Shown: positions 43,321-51,428 of the stretch, piece by piece | How positions within the stretch are numbered: position 1 is the first letter of the stretch | Layout: every line of letters starts with the position of its first letter | Assembly (NCBI RefSeq): GCF_035573695.1 | Contig: NZ_CP121694.1 | Coordinates: forward strand, 3,232,001-3,296,000 | Direction: 5' to 3' | DNA length: 64,000 nucleotides | DNA from: Metallumcola ferriviriculae | Lineage (GTDB): Bacteria > Bacillota > JADQBR01 | Translations under genes and position numbers: made by a program | Notes under the pieces: generated by a model | Database searches by the model: none | Told to the model about the DNA's origin: nothing | The model's input: only the letters and a program-made list of their open reading frames with translations

Positions 43321-43635
43321 CAAAAGCATTTAATGCCTTCCGGCACTTAAAGGTAATGCTTTTGCACCCAAGGGCATTAAGATCGACTAGGCAACAAGTT
43401 GCCAAGTCTCTCTATATTCTTACCCAGGGAACCCCTGGGTGCTGCGCACCCGGCCGCCTCACCGACTCGGCGGCGCTCGTACCTTGGCGTCACTTATTCG
43501 TGACGCCACTCGCCCTAGGTCGCTTCGCTGTTGCAAAACTCTTAGCAACTTGTTGCTGTAGAGTTTTGGCATGCCCCTTGCGGGTAGACCCTCCTGCATT
43601 TAACATAAGGGGGCAAGCCCCCTTAACAACCCCCA
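43321..43635. repeat. GC-rich array of successive hairpins (no gene)
   Basis: At least seven inverted repeats follow one another: CAAAAGCATT/AATGCTTTTG (43321-43364), GGCAAC/GTTGCC (43390-43403), CCCAGGG/CCCTGGG (43423-43439), GGGTGC/GCACCC (43437-43451), GCCGCC/GGCGGC (43453-43474), GGCGTCAC/GTGACGCC (43486-43507), a two-layer CAAAACTCT/AGAGTTTTG with inner AGCAAC/GTTGCT (43534-43568), and AAGGGGGC/GCCCCCTT (43607-43624). A long plus-strand frame crosses it but has no start signal or protein-like sequence. It may be a nest of repeats or a structured RNA. Confidence 0.6.
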
Positions 43636-43674
43636 TGTATAGGAAATTATCCACAACCCATAATTTTCTATACA
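43636..43674. repeat. Dispersed palindromic repeat, copy E (inverted)
   Basis: This is the reverse complement of copy B (27574-27612), differing by one base in one arm. The flanking CCCTTAACAACCCCCATG also matches the flank of copy B. Confidence 0.85.
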
Positions 43675-43689
43675 TTAAAAAACTACTAA

Positions 43690-43917
43690 TTATTCCCCGG
43701 TTTCCACCTGTCCGTGTTTAGTGTAAACCCTAGCCCGACCGCGAATTTTGATAGCAGACGTATGCTCGGTAAACTGCGCTATCATAACCTCGCCTTTATC
43801 TAATTTCTCAGTATGATGAAATTTGGTATTTTGCCCTCTGGTCAGGCCAATCAGGGTAACGCCGTTTTCCAAGGCCTTAACAACTATATAATCACCTTGA
43901 ATTTCTAGATTACTCAA
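43690..43917 (-). CDS. mtrB: Trp RNA-binding attenuation protein (TRAP)
   Basis: TRAP is an 11-mer ring that, with tryptophan, binds GAG/UAG repeats in trp mRNAs. The 75 residues match Bacillus MtrB closely: [32 protein letters not shown] and [12 protein letters not shown]. The TTG start follows GTGAGGTGAG. The mtrA (folE) partner of Bacillus is not adjacent, and I found no repeat array for TRAP in the window. Confidence 0.93.
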   Translation of the reverse strand: MSNLEIQGDYIVVKALENGVTLIGLTRGQNTKFHHTEKLDKGEVMIAQFTEHTSAIKIRGRARVYTKHGQVETGE

Positions 43918-43989
43918 CTTAGCTCACCTCACATATTTTTCATAAAATACTTTCCCCTATGTAACACTTTTTCATGCTTATAAACTACT

Positions 43990-44481
43990 CTACTCACATA
44001 TATTAAGCTTATATTTCTCTTGCAAGGCCTTCTCAACTACCGGCGGCACTAGACCACGAATGCAGCCGCCCATAGACGACGCTTGTTTGATAATACTAGA
44101 ACTTAAAAATGAATACTCACTGGCAGTCATTAAAAATAAGGTTTCCACATCACCAGCAAGTTTTTTATTCATCAGAGACATCTGAAATTCATATTCAAAG
44201 TCTGATACTGCGCGAAGACCTCGAATAATGATACTAGCTCCATTATCCTTTACAAAATGCATTAGCAACCCATTAAACGGTATCACTGTGGTGTTATCCA
44301 TAGATTCAGTGACTTGGGTTAATAACTCAGCACGTTCCTCTAAAGAAAATAATGTGTTTTTATAATTATCAGCAGCAACTGCAATTATCAGCTCGTCAAA
44401 TAAACTTCCAGCCCTTTTGATAATATCCAGATGCCCGTTGGTAACCGGATCAAAAGTACCTGGATAGACTGCAATAGTCAC
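43990..44481 (-). CDS. coaD: Phosphopantetheine adenylyltransferase
   Basis: CoaD makes dephospho-CoA from phosphopantetheine and ATP. The 163 residues have YPGTFDPVTNGHLDII at the N-terminus (TxGH motif), RGLRAVSDFEYE near 88 and SSSIIKQ near 128. GTG at 44481 follows AAAGGAGG; the longer frame would lack a site. rsmD, often upstream, is absent here. Confidence 0.95.
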   Translation of the reverse strand: MTIAVYPGTFDPVTNGHLDIIKRAGSLFDELIIAVAADNYKNTLFSLEERAELLTQVTESMDNTTVIPFNGLLMHFVKDNGASIIIRGLRAVSDFEYEFQMSLMNKKLAGDVETLFLMTASEYSFLSSSIIKQASSMGGCIRGLVPPVVEKALQEKYKLNICE

Positions 44482-44844
44482 ACCGAATGCCTCCTTTGTT
44501 GTATCTGCTCTCATTTTCTGTATTTCCACTAATGGCAACGAAATCCTTCAAGTATTCGATAATTCAACCAAATTTTAAATGGAACCCATTGCGTACACTA
44601 TCATCTTAATAAATTCCACTTGAACCTCCTCATACTAACTTGGGCGCGTTTTTTGGCGGAAAGCAGACCGCCTGTCCAAAATGGTCTAACATCCTGCTTA
44701 AACCTATTTTTCACCTGCCGAAGGCATATTATTAAGTGATAGCTTGTCTTCCATAAGACTAAGCCAGCTTGCTGGCTTAGTCGCACTTGTGCTCCTGAGT
44801 GGATGGGAACTTGCCAGAACTTATACTTTCTGGCTAAACTGGTA
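44482..44844. other. Intergenic region upstream of coaD
   Basis: No recognisable gene is seen. A perfect palindrome with 12-bp arms (GACTAAGCCAGC, 2-base loop) is at 44757-44782. GGCGG/CCGCC forms a small hairpin near 44655. A 14-codon minus-strand frame (GTG at 44619, stop at 44575) lies behind GAGGAGG and could be a leader peptide of coaD; its sequence is hydrophobic, but it is too short to judge. Confidence 0.4.
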
Positions 44845-44875
44845 CAAAAAAAATCTGCCTTTAAGTCGGCAGAAA
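44845..44875 (-). terminator. Terminator after pgpA
   Basis: On the minus strand TCTGCC / GGCAGA closes an 8-base loop, followed by TTTTTTTT. Confidence 0.9.
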
Positions 44876-44895
44876 TGATTATTTAGGAAGCTCTC

Positions 44896-45399
44896 TTATT
44901 CGCTATCTATATCTTTACTGCCCTTTTCCCTTTGATTGTTTTTTGCACCATGGGCCAATTTAGCCGATGCGGCAGCAGCGATACCAGCTATCAGGTCATC
45001 TAAAAAAGTATTCACTTTATTTTTTTTGTTATCATTTAACTGCCCGATAACCCCGGTCTTTTCCTTATCCAAATAGCCGAAACTGGTAATGCCGATGGTA
45101 CCATAAATATTGGTAATACCCATAGCCAACACCTCATCCAAACCGTAAAGTGGTTCATCCCGAGAAACTATATCTTGAAGGGGTTGGGGTAAGGCCCCCT
45201 GCTCGGCCAATACATCCAAAGCAACGCCGGTAAAAATGGCGTATTGTACTTCTCGTTTTTCCAATACCTTTTCCACCGCTTCAAGGCATTGATCCTTAGT
45301 AAGAGAAGATAAATAAGGCTGCTGCAGGTGAAAAACGATATCGCCGATTTGATACAGGTAAACCCCTCGGCTAGCTAACAAATTAGTCGCTTTTTTCAC
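44896..45399 (-). CDS. Phosphatidylglycerophosphatase A family protein (YutG-like)
   Basis: The 167 residues match the PgpA/YutG family in length and in the metal-binding acidic segment FLDDLIAGIAAAASAKL near residue 132. PgpA-type enzymes dephosphorylate phosphatidylglycerophosphate in lipid synthesis. The YutG branch is soluble-looking and its exact substrate is less certain. The GTG start follows AGGGGGG. It is downstream of dnaE and separated from it by 90 bases. Confidence 0.85.
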   Translation of the reverse strand: MKKATNLLASRGVYLYQIGDIVFHLQQPYLSSLTKDQCLEAVEKVLEKREVQYAIFTGVALDVLAEQGALPQPLQDIVSRDEPLYGLDEVLAMGITNIYGTIGITSFGYLDKEKTGVIGQLNDNKKNKVNTFLDDLIAGIAAAASAKLAHGAKNNQREKGSKDIDSE

Positions 45400-45491
45400 T
45401 GTATACCCCCCTAAAAAAATGAATCAGCAGCTACATGAGCTACTGATCATCTAAGTTAGTATATTGTTATGCCTAAAACAGTGTATCCGTG

Positions 45492-48400
45492 CTAGCCATT
45501 TACCAACTTAACACATTCATTACCGCAGATACCCTTCAATCCGTTTATTAATTCCTCTTGCGGGCTTACCCAATGTCCTCTGTCAGTCATGATACAACGT
45601 CCGTTATCAGGGAAATATAGATAAACAGGTGTTTCCCCAGGGAATTGCTGCAAAAAGCCTTTGATCCTGTCCATAGAATGTGTTCGGTCTAATATTTTTA
45701 AATACAGCTTATCGGTGCCGGGTTCAGGCAGCCATTGAATCCCATCCACAAATATCTTTAGTTCATCTTCACTTTTAGCTAACCTTCCTGACATAATTAC
45801 CACCCGATCCTCCTCAAGCAAGGTATTTAGTTGGGAATATGTTCGCGGAAAGACCAAAGCTTCAACCATGCCGCCCGTATCTTCCAATGTAATATAGGCC
45901 ATGGCCTCCCCTTTCCTGGTAATAGCACGCCTGACATAGGTAATAATCCCACCCAGGTTGACCCGGGTGCCGTCCTCTACCAGCGGTAGTTTTGCGATTT
46001 CATAAGAAGTCTGCGCTTTAATTTGTTCTGCATACGAAGCCACCGGATGACCGCTGACATAAAAGCCCAGCATCTCTTTTTCCATCCCCAATAATTCTCT
46101 TGGACCAAATTCAGGTAGATCGGGTATCCGTTCGGAAATACAATCTCCCCTATCTCCCTCACCGACAAGATCCAGAAGAGAAACCTGCCCCTGGGCACGG
46201 TCCCGCTGGTAAGCTTGGGCGGAATCTAGAGATTGGTCTAAAACTGCCAGAAGCTGCGCCCGGTTTAAACCCAGTGAGCCAAAAGCACCGCACTTAACTA
46301 AACTTTCTATCACCCTTCGGTTGACCTGCCTCAGGTCTATTCGCTGACAAAAGTCCGTTAACGATTTGAAACTGCCATTCTGTTCCCGAGCGTCGATAAT
46401 TGATGCTATTGCCCCCCGGCCGACATTCTTTACAGCAGCTAGCCCAAACCGGATCTTCTCACCCACTACGGTAAAATCCATTCTGCTCTCGTTAACATCC
46501 GGAGGTAATATTTTAATGTCCATCTTGCGGCATTCATCAATATATAAAGGAACTTTGTCAGTATTATTCATAATACTTGTTAGAAGAGCAGACATAAATT
46601 CAACTGGATAATTAGCCTTAAAATATGCCGTCTGATACGCCACCAAAGCATAAGCGGCGGAGTGAGATTTATTAAATCCGTACCCGGCAAAGTATTCCAT
46701 CAAATCAAATATTTTCCCTGCAATTACCGAACTAATGTCGTTTTTGTCAGCACCCTTGAGAAATTTATCCCGTAACCCCATAATTACCTCAGGTTTTTTC
46801 TTTCCCATGGCCCTGCGCAGCAGGTCCGCTTCACCTAAAGTAAAACCGGCTAAGGTACTGGCAATTTGCATCACCTGTTCTTGATACAATATTACACCGT
46901 AAGTTTCCTTTAAGATATTTTCCAAGGATGGGTGTAGGTAACTTGCCTCTGTATTTCCATGCTTGCGGTTTATAAAATCCTCCACCATACCACTGCCTAG
47001 CGGACCCGGGCGATACAAGGCAACCAAGGCGATAATATCAGGAAACTGTTCCGGTTTGAGGTTTTTAAGGATGCCGCGCATACCTGAACTTTCTAATTGG
47101 AATACGCCGATGGTGTCTCCCTGGGAAAGCATTTCAAAAACTGCCGGGTCATCCAATGGTATCTCCTTTAAATATACTTCCGTACCACTGCTTTCCCGTA
47201 TTAAACGCAGGGTATGATTCATGACCGTAAGGGTACGTAACCCTAAAATATCCATCTTTAACAGTCCCAATTCTTCAACAGTACTCATGGGAAACTGGGT
47301 GGTGACAATCTTGTCGCTGGTAGTCTGCAGCGGTACATAATTAGTCAATTTCTCTTTAGCTATCACAACACCCGCGGCATGGGTTGACGCATGCCGCGGC
47401 ATTCCCTCAATTGCCTTGGCCATATCTATTAATTCCCTGGTCTTATCCTCTGTTTCGTATCGTTCCCGCAGAATGTCACTTACTTTTAAAGCCCTGGTAA
47501 TAGTTATACCCAGTTCGTTTGGCACCAGCTTGGCTATTTTGTCAACTTCCCCCGGAGAAAAACCCAGTACCCTGCCGACATCGCGAATGGCAGCCTTAGC
47601 GGCCATCGTACCAAAGGTAATAATTTGGGCAACATGGTCACTGCCATATTTCTGGGCCACATAATCAATAACTTCACCCCTCCGTTCGAAGCAGAAATCA
47701 ATGTCCACATCCGGCATACTCACTCGTTCGGGGTTAAGAAACCGCTCAAACAACAACCCGTATTTCAACGGGTCTATATCAGTAATTCCAAGACAATAGG
47801 CCACCAAGCTTCCTGCGGCGGACCCCCGACCCGGCCCGACAAGGATGCCCTTACTCCTGGCAAAGTTGACAAGATCCCATACTATCAAAAAATAACCGGG
47901 GTAATCCATCTTGTTTATAATTCTCAGTTCATACTCCAGTCGTTGGTCGTGTTGTTCAGTCACCTTTTCATAACGCCTGCTGAGGCCTTCACGGCATAAT
48001 TTACTCAGATAGCTGTCCAGGTTATATTCTTCAGGTACTTCATAGTATGGGAGGTGGAGAGAACCAAAATCAAAGTCCACCTGGCATCGTTCAGCAATAT
48101 TAAGTGTATTATCCAACGCCTCAGGGTATTCCCCGAAAAGCATCTCCATCTCACTGCGGTCTTTTAAGTAAAACTCACCGGAACCAAAATCCATCCGGTT
48201 GGGATCTGCCAGGGTTTTTCCTGTCTGGATACACAAAAGAATTTCATGGGTTTTAGTATCATCAGGCATAACATAGTGAACATCGTTGGTAGCCACTAAG
48301 GGAATCCCTGTCCCCCTAGACAAATTTACCAAATGCCGCGTTACATCTGCCTGTCCTTTTAGCCCGTGATCCTGAATTTCCAAATAAAAGTTATTCTTAC

Positions 48401-48938
48401 CGAATATTTCACTCATTTCAAGTGCTATTAGCCGAGCGTCGTCAATACGGCTATCCAGTACCGCAGCAGGTATCTCCCCTGCCAAGCAAGCAGACATTGC
48501 TATCAATCCTTGGTTATATTCCCTCAGCAGCTCTTTATCAACCCTTGGTTTGTAGTAAAACCCTTCAATGTATGCTTTGGAAACCAATGCCATCAAGTTT
48601 TTATAGCCAGTGGCATTTTCCGCCAATAGTACCAAGTGGTATGGAGAATCATCCTTATTCGCTTCTCGATCAAATCGACCCCGCCTGGCCAAATATACTT
48701 CACAACCGATAATGGGTTTGATACCGTACTTGCGGGCCAACTTGTAAAATTCGACCACACCATACATAACGCCATGGTCGGTTAACGCCAAGGCATCCAT
48801 TCCTAACTCTTTAGCTCGGGTAACTAAGTTCTCCAACCTAGCTGCTCCGTCTAACAGGCTATATTCCGAATGAACATGCAGATGCACAAATTTATTGTAT
48901 CGGTCAGTCTCCCCAGTAAAATTGCCGGTAACAGCCAA
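45492..48938 (-). CDS. dnaE: DNA polymerase III alpha subunit
   Basis: The 1148 residues contain an N-terminal PHP domain (FVHLHVHSEYSLLDGA). The polymerase palm has the catalytic aspartates in MPDVDIDF near 410. Helix-hairpin-helix and C-terminal OB domains follow (VNLGGIITYVRRAITRKGE near 1000). It is the replicative polymerase with the DnaE1 layout. The TTG start follows GAGGAGG. It is divergent from ytrH-ytrI, an arrangement also found in Bacillus around dnaE. Confidence 0.97.
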   Translation of the reverse strand: MAVTGNFTGETDRYNKFVHLHVHSEYSLLDGAARLENLVTRAKELGMDALALTDHGVMYGVVEFYKLARKYGIKPIIGCEVYLARRGRFDREANKDDSPYHLVLLAENATGYKNLMALVSKAYIEGFYYKPRVDKELLREYNQGLIAMSACLAGEIPAAVLDSRIDDARLIALEMSEIFGKNNFYLEIQDHGLKGQADVTRHLVNLSRGTGIPLVATNDVHYVMPDDTKTHEILLCIQTGKTLADPNRMDFGSGEFYLKDRSEMEMLFGEYPEALDNTLNIAERCQVDFDFGSLHLPYYEVPEEYNLDSYLSKLCREGLSRRYEKVTEQHDQRLEYELRIINKMDYPGYFLIVWDLVNFARSKGILVGPGRGSAAGSLVAYCLGITDIDPLKYGLLFERFLNPERVSMPDVDIDFCFERRGEVIDYVAQKYGSDHVAQIITFGTMAAKAAIRDVGRVLGFSPGEVDKIAKLVPNELGITITRALKVSDILRERYETEDKTRELIDMAKAIEGMPRHASTHAAGVVIAKEKLTNYVPLQTTSDKIVTTQFPMSTVEELGLLKMDILGLRTLTVMNHTLRLIRESSGTEVYLKEIPLDDPAVFEMLSQGDTIGVFQLESSGMRGILKNLKPEQFPDIIALVALYRPGPLGSGMVEDFINRKHGNTEASYLHPSLENILKETYGVILYQEQVMQIASTLAGFTLGEADLLRRAMGKKKPEVIMGLRDKFLKGADKNDISSVIAGKIFDLMEYFAGYGFNKSHSAAYALVAYQTAYFKANYPVEFMSALLTSIMNNTDKVPLYIDECRKMDIKILPPDVNESRMDFTVVGEKIRFGLAAVKNVGRGAIASIIDAREQNGSFKSLTDFCQRIDLRQVNRRVIESLVKCGAFGSLGLNRAQLLAVLDQSLDSAQAYQRDRAQGQVSLLDLVGEGDRGDCISERIPDLPEFGPRELLGMEKEMLGFYVSGHPVASYAEQIKAQTSYEIAKLPLVEDGTRVNLGGIITYVRRAITRKGEAMAYITLEDTGGMVEALVFPRTYSQLNTLLEEDRVVIMSGRLAKSEDELKIFVDGIQWLPEPGTDKLYLKILDRTHSMDRIKGFLQQFPGETPVYLYFPDNGRCIMTDRGHWVSPQEELINGLKGICGNECVKLVNG

Positions 48939-49105
48939 CTCCGTTCCTCCTCATCATCGTTGCATTATGTTCGTTAGACTTCTAAATTCAAGACTTACTG
49001 TTGCTAACCCTGCTTTTATAATAAATTTGACCTTCCAAAAATGTCGGCATAGCCTGAGCTGACTACTAATAAGTATTTATATGACAACACAGAGGAGGTG
49101 CCTTA

Positions 49106-49429
49106 ATGGACAGCTTTAGCCAAAAAATGCTGCTAATACTTTTCACTTCACTGGGCGTAGAGCTGGGCGCCTCACTAGTGGGTGCGCTTGCCGCCGTACT
49201 AGCCGGCGGTCCGCCATTACGAACCATGGCTAAATTAGCCTACGAAATCAAGATTTGGGCCATTGTCGCGGCAATAGGAGGCACATTTACCACCATTGAA
49301 GTGTTAGAACTGGGCCTCTTTGAGGGGGAGCTTATTACAGTTATCAAACAAATTCTTTATATTATCAGTGCCTTTGCCGGGGCACAGTTAGGCTACTTTA
49401 TACTCTCGAATTTAGCCGGTGGTCGGTAA
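49106..49429 (+). CDS. ytrH: Sporulation membrane protein YtrH
   Basis: The 107 residues have three membrane segments and match YtrH, a sigma-E-dependent sporulation protein: LLILFTSLGVELGASLVGAL, then IKIWAIVAAIGGTFTTIE. AGAGGAGGTG precedes the ATG. It is translationally coupled to ytrI by a TAATG overlap. Together with the spore protein downstream it marks the organism as a spore-former. Confidence 0.9.
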   Translation: MDSFSQKMLLILFTSLGVELGASLVGALAAVLAGGPPLRTMAKLAYEIKIWAIVAAIGGTFTTIEVLELGLFEGELITVIKQILYIISAFAGAQLGYFILSNLAGGR

Positions 49430-49944
49430 TGGGGCGCTTCCTAGTTGTAAAAAGAAAAATATTATTAAAATTAACCGCTGCATTTTCTTTAGGGTTAATC
49501 ATCGGCATGGTTTTTGCCACAATAAATATGGGCCACACCATCGATCAGCTTACGATAGATAAGGAAAACCTGAAAAACGAACTTGCCGGCGTTAAAAAGG
49601 AATTGAAACAGATTAAAGAAAACCTGGAGGAAAGAAAGATCACCGCCGTAAACAGTATCGAGGCAGAAGTGACCTTCCCCGAAGATATCTTCAACAAATA
49701 TGAAGGAACCTCTCTGCAGATGGAATTGGAAAAGGAAGTATGTGAAATGCTTCAATCATTAAACGGGAAGAATATCGATCGACTGGACCCGGATCTAATA
49801 CCGCAGATTATTGAAGGACGGCACATCACTGTTGAAAACCGCAGCTTTCAACTTCATGTGGAAACAGCGGTCATCAGTCAACAACTAAAGATATATGTCC
49901 TGGCTAAGCCTAAAAAAATAACAGAAAATAAAACCACCTTCTAA
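49429..49944 (+). CDS. ytrI: YtrI-like sporulation membrane protein
   Basis: The 171 residues have one membrane segment near 12-32, a coiled coil near 36-70 and a C-terminal domain. Position directly after ytrH, overlapping by one base, and the layout fit YtrI, which is needed for sporulation in Bacillus. Sequence conservation of YtrI is low, so the name rests partly on position. Confidence 0.75.
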   Translation: MGRFLVVKRKILLKLTAAFSLGLIIGMVFATINMGHTIDQLTIDKENLKNELAGVKKELKQIKENLEERKITAVNSIEAEVTFPEDIFNKYEGTSLQMELEKEVCEMLQSLNGKNIDRLDPDLIPQIIEGRHITVENRSFQLHVETAVISQQLKIYVLAKPKKITENKTTF

Positions 49945-49960
49945 CTCATAATAATATACT

Positions 49961-49992
49961 GAAAAGGAGTCGCGAAAACGACTCCTTTTCAA
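49961..49992 (+). terminator. Terminator of the ytrH-ytrI operon
   Basis: GAAAAGGAGTCG / CGACTCCTTTTC is a 12-bp perfect stem with a 6-base loop. Confidence 0.85.
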
Positions 49993-49997
49993 TTGGG

Positions 49998-50132
49998 CTA
50001 TTTATTCTTTTTTAATTTCTTTTTCTGCGGCTGCACTTCACCGGCCAATTCCATATCCATGCTGCCGGCGCTTTGACCCTGGGCCATCTGCTGCTGTTTA
50101 TCCTTTTGCGACGCTTTGGCCTTCTTAGGCAT
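49998..50132 (-). CDS. Small basic protein (44 aa)
   Basis: A 44-codon frame begins MPKKAKASQKDKQQQMAQGQ and ends in a lysine-rich tail. AAAGGAGGG stands before the ATG. Its Lys/Gln-rich, low-complexity composition resembles small spore core proteins, but no motif of a known family is visible. Its position between ytrI and a spore DNA-binding protein gene supports a sporulation link. Confidence 0.6.
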   Translation of the reverse strand: MPKKAKASQKDKQQQMAQGQSAGSMDMELAGEVQPQKKKLKKNK

Positions 50133-50208
50133 TTTATTACCCTCCTTTGACCATGAAAATGTATTACCCACTTTTGGTCAAATAATAGGTTGCCAATTTT
50201 ACCAAAAT

Positions 50209-50445
50209 TTATGTATTCAATTGCATACTTTTCTTCCTTTTAGTAACCAAGCCGCCCAATCGCCCGCTTTCTTCAGAACTGAGACTATCCCAACCGCATT
50301 TTTTCACTTTCTCCAGCAGGCCTAATTCTGAAGCAATTTCTAATTTAAATGCTTCAGCTTGAGTTGGATACTTGCTTTTCTTGGTTGATTTCTTACTGCG
50401 TGGCACTTTTTCATCGTTAATTTTCATGGTTTTAACCTTTGTCAT
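50209..50445 (-). CDS. Alpha/beta-type small acid-soluble spore protein-like
   Basis: The 78 residues have a basic N-terminus (KKSTKKSKYPTQ) and a C-terminal half typical of alpha/beta-type SASPs: KLEIASELGL, the germination-protease-like E-x-A-x-E context, and GRLGGLVTKR. These proteins coat spore DNA. ATG at 50445 follows GGAGG and overlaps the end of the ProC-like gene by 14 bases, so it may be co-transcribed with it. Confidence 0.8.
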   Translation of the reverse strand: MTKVKTMKINDEKVPRSKKSTKKSKYPTQAEAFKLEIASELGLLEKVKKCGWDSLSSEESGRLGGLVTKRKKSMQLNT

Positions 50446-51118
50446 TTTCATCCTCCATTTCCCTGATAATCCCGCTGGCAAAAGGCCCAACATCACCTGA
50501 GGCAAATGCCTTCATGGTGCCTGCTGCAACATTTCTTACCGCAGTCTCCCATAAAGAAAGGGTTATACCCTCCTGCAGCATTTTCTTTTTTATCGTATAG
50601 GCGGCCTTAATGCCCTCACCTGACGCAAGCGTGTTCAGTACTTCCACTAAATCCTCACTTCCCTGTTGTACTGTGCCAAAATGCCAGAATATATGACTGA
50701 TTTTTTCAGTTTCTTCACCTTCATCACCATCCACAATAATTGTTGGTGCTTCTCCAGCAGCTATTTCCCGGGCGTGACCCACTATTTTTGCCGAGACCAC
50801 TTTTGTTTCTCCCGCGATTAATTTCTGCAGCGGTTCTCTCTTTTGATTCGTAGCAATGTTTACCAGGATCTGCTTAGTTGAAAGACTGGGTGCTAGGCGT
50901 TTAACCATTTCAGGCATTACTTCAGCCGGCAGAGCCAGTATTAGAACTTCCAAATCAAATAGCTGCTCAAATCGCGCCTCATGAACGCTTAATTCATCAG
51001 CCGTGGCAGCCGCTATTTTGTTATCATTATCATACAGCCATAAGTCAAAATGCCCTCTCAACTTTTCAGCCAGCTGCCTACCCATTCTTCCCACTCCTAT
51101 TATACCCACAGACACCAA
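50432..51118 (-). CDS. ProC-like NAD(P)-binding reductase
   Basis: The protein of about 228 residues starts with a Rossmann fold (VGIIGVGRMGRQLAEKL) and has ILALPAEVMPEMV and the dimerisation region of pyrroline-5-carboxylate reductase-like proteins. It lacks a convincing full match to ProC, so the substrate is open. AAGGAGTG precedes a TTG at 51118; GTG at 51115 and at 51127 are other options. Confidence 0.75.
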   Translation of the reverse strand: MVSVGIIGVGRMGRQLAEKLRGHFDLWLYDNDNKIAAATADELSVHEARFEQLFDLEVLILALPAEVMPEMVKRLAPSLSTKQILVNIATNQKREPLQKLIAGETKVVSAKIVGHAREIAAGEAPTIIVDGDEGEETEKISHIFWHFGTVQQGSEDLVEVLNTLASGEGIKAAYTIKKKMLQEGITLSLWETAVRNVAAGTMKAFASGDVGPFASGIIREMEDENDKG

Positions 51119-51127
51119 GTCAATCAC

Positions 51128-51428
51128 TCCTTAAATTAATTTATCCCGCTCAACCTTCGTTACCTATTATATCTAGTTGCTTTTTATTTTAACAATCTGA
51201 GGAGCGGCTATTAATTATTTGACTAAACAGAAATTTCTGATGAATTATTCAACCAAAAAAAGGTTTTTTAACAACAACTGTCGAAATCCAAATATGGTAT
51301 TTTATCACCATAATGAGAGAATATTCCAGAAAACTGAATCATATGTTTCATAAGGACTATATTGAAGGGGGGATTTGACAACTCCCTGTCCGGTTTTGGC
51401 AAAAACAGCGGATAGGATTTAAATACAA
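51128..51428. other. Intergenic region left of the IS element
   Basis: No gene is seen. It contains a small inverted repeat TATGGT/ACCATA near 51294-51313 and a TTGACA near 51375 without a good -10 box. It may be the original upstream region of the TRAP-transporter operon, now separated from it by the IS element. Confidence 0.35.

Noticed and set aside
43221-43721. Open plus-strand frame of 166 codons across the hairpin region
   Set aside because: It has no ribosome binding site, overlaps the DUF2007-like and mtrB genes on the other strand, and its translation follows the inverted repeats.
44601-44786. Minus-strand frame of 61 codons upstream of coaD
   Set aside because: It is formed partly by the 12-bp palindrome and has no start signal.
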